Below, one piece after another: positions 31,510 to 33,622 of a stretch of DNA of 33,622 nt. A program made the position numbers and the translations under genes. The stretch is from Thiobacillus denitrificans (lineage in GTDB: Bacteria > Pseudomonadota > Gammaproteobacteria > Burkholderiales > Thiobacillaceae). The stretch's first letter is position 1; the number at the start of each line of letters is the position of its first letter. Location of the stretch: NCBI GenBank assembly GCA_002403375.1, contig DHHQ01000018.1:95298-128919 (forward strand), given 5' to 3'. The notes under the pieces are model-generated. The model saw only the letters and a program-made list of their open reading frames with translations. It did not search any database and was not told the origin of the DNA.

Positions 31510-31965
31510 GATGACCTCCTGCCTTCATATCGAAGAAAGACTTCCCCCGCTGCCCGGGAGAGAAAGATGGATGGGACATACCCTGCCGAAATGATCAACA
31601 AGCCGAATCGAAATATAGGGGGCCGACGTCGTTTGGATAGTGGGAAAAAATCTGTAATTTCAACGGTAGGTCCTTAGTCGAGACTGTATTCGTCGCAAGA
31701 TCCCATGCTGGAATCAGAATCCGTTCGAAACCCAATGTGGATATGGTTTCCACGTGCGCGCAGCCAGTTCCACGGTCCGGTCGCGCCGCCGACTCGCGGC
31801 AACTACAGTCAGCCACGCAAGGGCTTCGGGGGCACCCATTGGCCGGCCGTAGTCAAGCGCGAAGACGGTCCTCCGCCTCACCGCGGTGGGAGGCCGGCTA
31901 GATGATTCTCAGACACGATTAATGCCGGCGCGGTGAGAAACGACGTCTGAACTGCCCCGGAATAC

Positions 31966-31990
31966 GGGGGCAGGTCTTGCAAAACCACAT
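31966..31990 (+). repeat. REP-like element, copy 4 (degenerate)
   Basis: GGGGGCAGGTCTTGCAAAACCACAT shows the same order as copies 1 and 2 with a one-base loss in the head (GGGGTCAG to GGGGGCAG type). Confidence 0.6.
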
Positions 31991-32048
31991 CTAGCCGGGA
32001 GAAGAAAGCTTGGTCCATCTCCCATCGTCTGCCGGGACGGGCGATGCG

Positions 32049-32063
32049 GTTACGTTTCGTAAC
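32049..32063. promoter_or_regulatory. Perfect dyad GTTACG-TTT-CGTAAC, possible operator
   Basis: A 6-bp perfect inverted repeat with a 3-base centre, about 105 bp upstream of the secreted beta-helix-like protein. The regulator is unknown. Confidence 0.4.
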
Positions 32064-32167
32064 AATACGGCCGGTGTCTGAAACCCTGCAGATACAGAGC
32101 GCGTCCACACTGGGATGGTGCCGGGGCGATGGTGCCCGGGCCGTTCCGATCACAGGAGGATTCCGCC

Positions 32168-32740
32168 ATGCTGCCTGCTCTCCGAATTCCCCATTCCCTG
32201 GGCGCGTTCGCGCTCGGTTTGGCCGCTGCCTTCTCGCTCGCGCCGGCGCACGCCGACGAACGGGTATGCACCGGTTCGATGGCGAGGGTGACCGTGGACA
32301 ACTTGCGCGTGCCCGAGGGTGCGCGTTGCGCGCTTGACGGCACGCGGATTGAAGGCAACCTCAAGATCGAGCGCGGCGCGACCCTTCAGGCCCGCTCGAT
32401 TCGCGTCCTGGGCAATATCCAGGCGGAGGGCGCCCGCCAGGTCAGTGTGGCGGGCCGTTCGTCGGTTGGCGGCAATGTCCAGATCAAGCAGGGCGGCGGG
32501 GCGTCGATCCGCCGTGTCGACGTGGACGGCGACATCCAGCTCGATGAAAACGTCAACAAGCTCGAGGTGCAGGACAACCGCGTCGGCGGCAATATCCAGG
32601 TGTTCCAGAATCGCGGCGGTGCGTACATTGCCGGCAACGTCGTCGACGGCAACCTGCAATGCAAGGAGAACCGCCCTGCGCCGCGCGGGGGCAGCAATCG
32701 TGTCGACGGAAACCGCGAGGACCAGTGCCGGCAATTGTGA
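32168..32740 (+). CDS. Secreted beta-helix-like repeat protein
   Basis: 190 aa with a clear Sec signal peptide cleaved after AHA at residue 29. The mature part repeats short GGN(I/V)Q(V/I) turns: IEGNLKIERG, VLGNIQAEG, VGGNVQIKQG, VDGDIQLDEN, VGGNIQVFQN, VDGNLQCKEN. These are spaced about 20 residues, fitting a right-handed beta-helix or bactofilin-like solenoid. A likely disulphide pair is near the ends (CTGS, QCKEN, DQCRQL contain Cys). A strong Shine-Dalgarno sequence (AGGAGG) lies 9 bases upstream. Function unknown; a periplasmic or surface structural role is inferred. Confidence 0.75.
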   Translation: MLPALRIPHSLGAFALGLAAAFSLAPAHADERVCTGSMARVTVDNLRVPEGARCALDGTRIEGNLKIERGATLQARSIRVLGNIQAEGARQVSVAGRSSVGGNVQIKQGGGASIRRVDVDGDIQLDENVNKLEVQDNRVGGNIQVFQNRGGAYIAGNVVDGNLQCKENRPAPRGGSNRVDGNREDQCRQL

Positions 32741-32822
32741 ATCCTGTCGGTGCGTGCGGCGGACGATGACGATAAACCAGAGGGCCAGGCTGAACGAAGG
32801 AACCTGGGTCAGAAACTGGGGG

Positions 32823-32858
32823 CAGGTCTTGCATTGACGTATTGCATTGCAAGACCTG
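32823..32858. repeat. REP-like element, copy 5 (hairpin form)
   Basis: CAGGTCTTGCA/TGCAAGACCTG, a perfect 11-bp inverted repeat with a 14-base loop, preceded by GGGGG. Two opposed copies of the GGTCTTGCA motif make up the hairpin. It lies between the beta-helix-like gene and the lipoprotein gene. Confidence 0.75.
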
Positions 32859-32907
32859 ACCGCAAGTCGCCAAATCGGTGACGCCAAATCTGTGGAAGGA
32901 GCAGGAG

Positions 32908-33622
32908 ATGAAAAAGAGCTACTTGATGATTGCGATATCGATGACCCTTCTCCAGGGTTGCTATACCGCGCCCCCCTATCAGCCATCCAGCCGTGTCGCC
33001 GTCGGATATTCCGGCGTCAACATCGGTATCCATTATTCGACGTACCCGGATCTTGTCCGGATACCGGGCTACCCCGTCTACTATGCCCCCCGGGTGGATT
33101 CGAATTACTTCTTCTACGACGGCCTCTACTGGGTGTTCCATAGCGATAACTGGTATGTGAGCAGCTGGTACAACGGGCCTTGGGATTACGTGGGTTATTA
33201 CGATGTGCCGGTTTATCTGCTGCGCGTCCCGGTTCGCTACTACCGCCAGCCGCCGCCGTATTTCCGCGGCTGGCGTGCCGACGCGCCGCCCCGTTGGGGG
33301 GATCACTGGGGGCGCGAGTGGGAACAGCGTCGAAGCGGATGGGATCGGTGGGACCGCCGCTCGGCCCCGGCTCCTGCACCGTTGCCGGCTTACCAGCGGA
33401 ATTATTCGGGAGAACGCTATCCGCGCGCAGTAGAACAGCAGCACGCGATACGGTCCGAGTATTACCGCTACCAGCCGCGTGAGCCTGTCACGCAGCAGTA
33501 TTTCAAACCGCGTGCGCAGCAAGACCAGCAGCGTCAGCTTGAGCAGCAACGCCAGCAGGACCAACAGCGCCAGCTAGAGCAGCAACGCCGCCAGCAGGAG
33601 CTGCAACGCCAGCAAGAGCAGC
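32908..33622 (+). CDS. Lipoprotein with aromatic repeats and Gln/Arg-rich coiled tail (3' end outside window)
   Basis: Open from ATG 32908 to the window end, 238 codons seen. The N-terminus MKKSYLMIAISMTLLQGC is a lipoprotein signal with lipobox LQGC, so Cys18 should be lipidated. A Tyr/Trp-rich middle (NYFFYDGLYWVFHSDNWYVS and WYNGPWDYVG) follows, of the kind annotated as YXWGXW/WXXGXW repeats in secreted proteins. After a basic Trp/Arg stretch comes a Gln/Arg/Glu tail (QQRQLEQQRQQ) encoded by near-identical units at 33523-33558 and 33559-33597, likely coiled coil. A good ribosome-binding site (AAGGAGCAGGAG) is present. Confidence 0.75.
   Translation, partial: MKKSYLMIAISMTLLQGCYTAPPYQPSSRVAVGYSGVNIGIHYSTYPDLVRIPGYPVYYAPRVDSNYFFYDGLYWVFHSDNWYVSSWYNGPWDYVGYYDVPVYLLRVPVRYYRQPPPYFRGWRADAPPRWGDHWGREWEQRRSGWDRWDRRSAPAPAPLPAYQRNYSGERYPRAVEQQHAIRSEYYRYQPREPVTQQYFKPRAQQDQQRQLEQQRQQDQQRQLEQQRRQQELQRQQEQ

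Larger units (their letters stand above)
31510..32167. other. Stretch without a supported gene
   Basis: It contains one REP-like copy and one palindrome (listed separately) and the Shine-Dalgarno of the broken frame at its left edge. Short open frames occur on both strands but lack ribosome-binding sites and recognisable domains. The local composition is mixed, as in eroded DNA. Confidence 0.5.

Noticed and set aside
31595..31816. A 73-codon minus-strand frame (MADCSCRESAARPDRG...)
   Set aside because: No Shine-Dalgarno sequence, no domain, and it lies in eroded intergenic sequence; it cannot be told from chance.

Overview
The window reads as a stretch of a high-GC betaproteobacterial chromosome, most likely from Rhodocyclaceae (Thauera/Azoarcus-like). 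This is inferred from gene content and protein style, not from a marker gene. Most genes are housekeeping and intact. About 6 kb at the right end is accessory in character.

Left part (1-8.8 kb). The end of an Rnf/Rsx electron-transport operon (rsxA, start of rsxB) is on the minus strand. It is followed by a minus-strand cluster of a UPF0149/YecA protein, a HAD-IB phosphatase and a PDC-sensor protein. The phosphatase and sensor genes overlap by ATGA. On the plus strand lie an orphan CbiM-like permease, the DEAH RNA helicase hrpA and a CDP-alcohol phosphatidyltransferase. A membrane-anchored peroxiredoxin points back at them.

Middle (8.8-20.5 kb). There is a tRNA-Arg(CCT), then a minus-strand transcription unit of tRNA-Ala(GGC), a 62-residue membrane protein and tRNA-Glu(TTC), with a recognisable promoter and terminator. 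A minus-strand run follows: RDD protein, unknown protein, SseB, FAD-linked oxidase. Divergent from it are three consecutive DUF2173 paralogues closed by a strong terminator. Next come branched-chain amino-acid and phosphatidylethanolamine genes: ilvB-ilvH-ilvC, psd-pssA and leuA. IlvBHC make the Val/Leu precursors and LeuA commits to leucine; PssA makes phosphatidylserine and Psd decarboxylates it.

Right part (20.5-33.6 kb). Minus-strand purU and wrbA come first, wrbA running through a 110-bp tandem repeat of ATGA-coupled mini-ORFs into a DUF2069 gene. The class Ia ribonucleotide reductase genes nrdA and nrdB follow. nrdA has a sigma70 promoter with candidate NrdR boxes and DnaA boxes. An interspersed repeat separates nrdA from nrdB, and a hairpin touches the nrdB ribosome-binding site. 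After nrdB comes an AT-richer two-gene cassette: a 468-aa protein with coiled coil and HicA-like C-terminus, and a two-helix membrane zinc-ribbon protein. It is the best candidate for an undescribed, possibly defence-related, system. Several REP-like GGGGTCAGGTCTTG elements, a secreted di-haem c-type protein behind a broken reading frame, a secreted beta-helix-like protein and a lipoprotein running off the window complete it.

Recurrent theme: short repeats sit directly at translation starts or stops (heptamer arrays before the HAD gene and psd; 110-bp array at wrbA/DUF2069; hairpin at nrdB).
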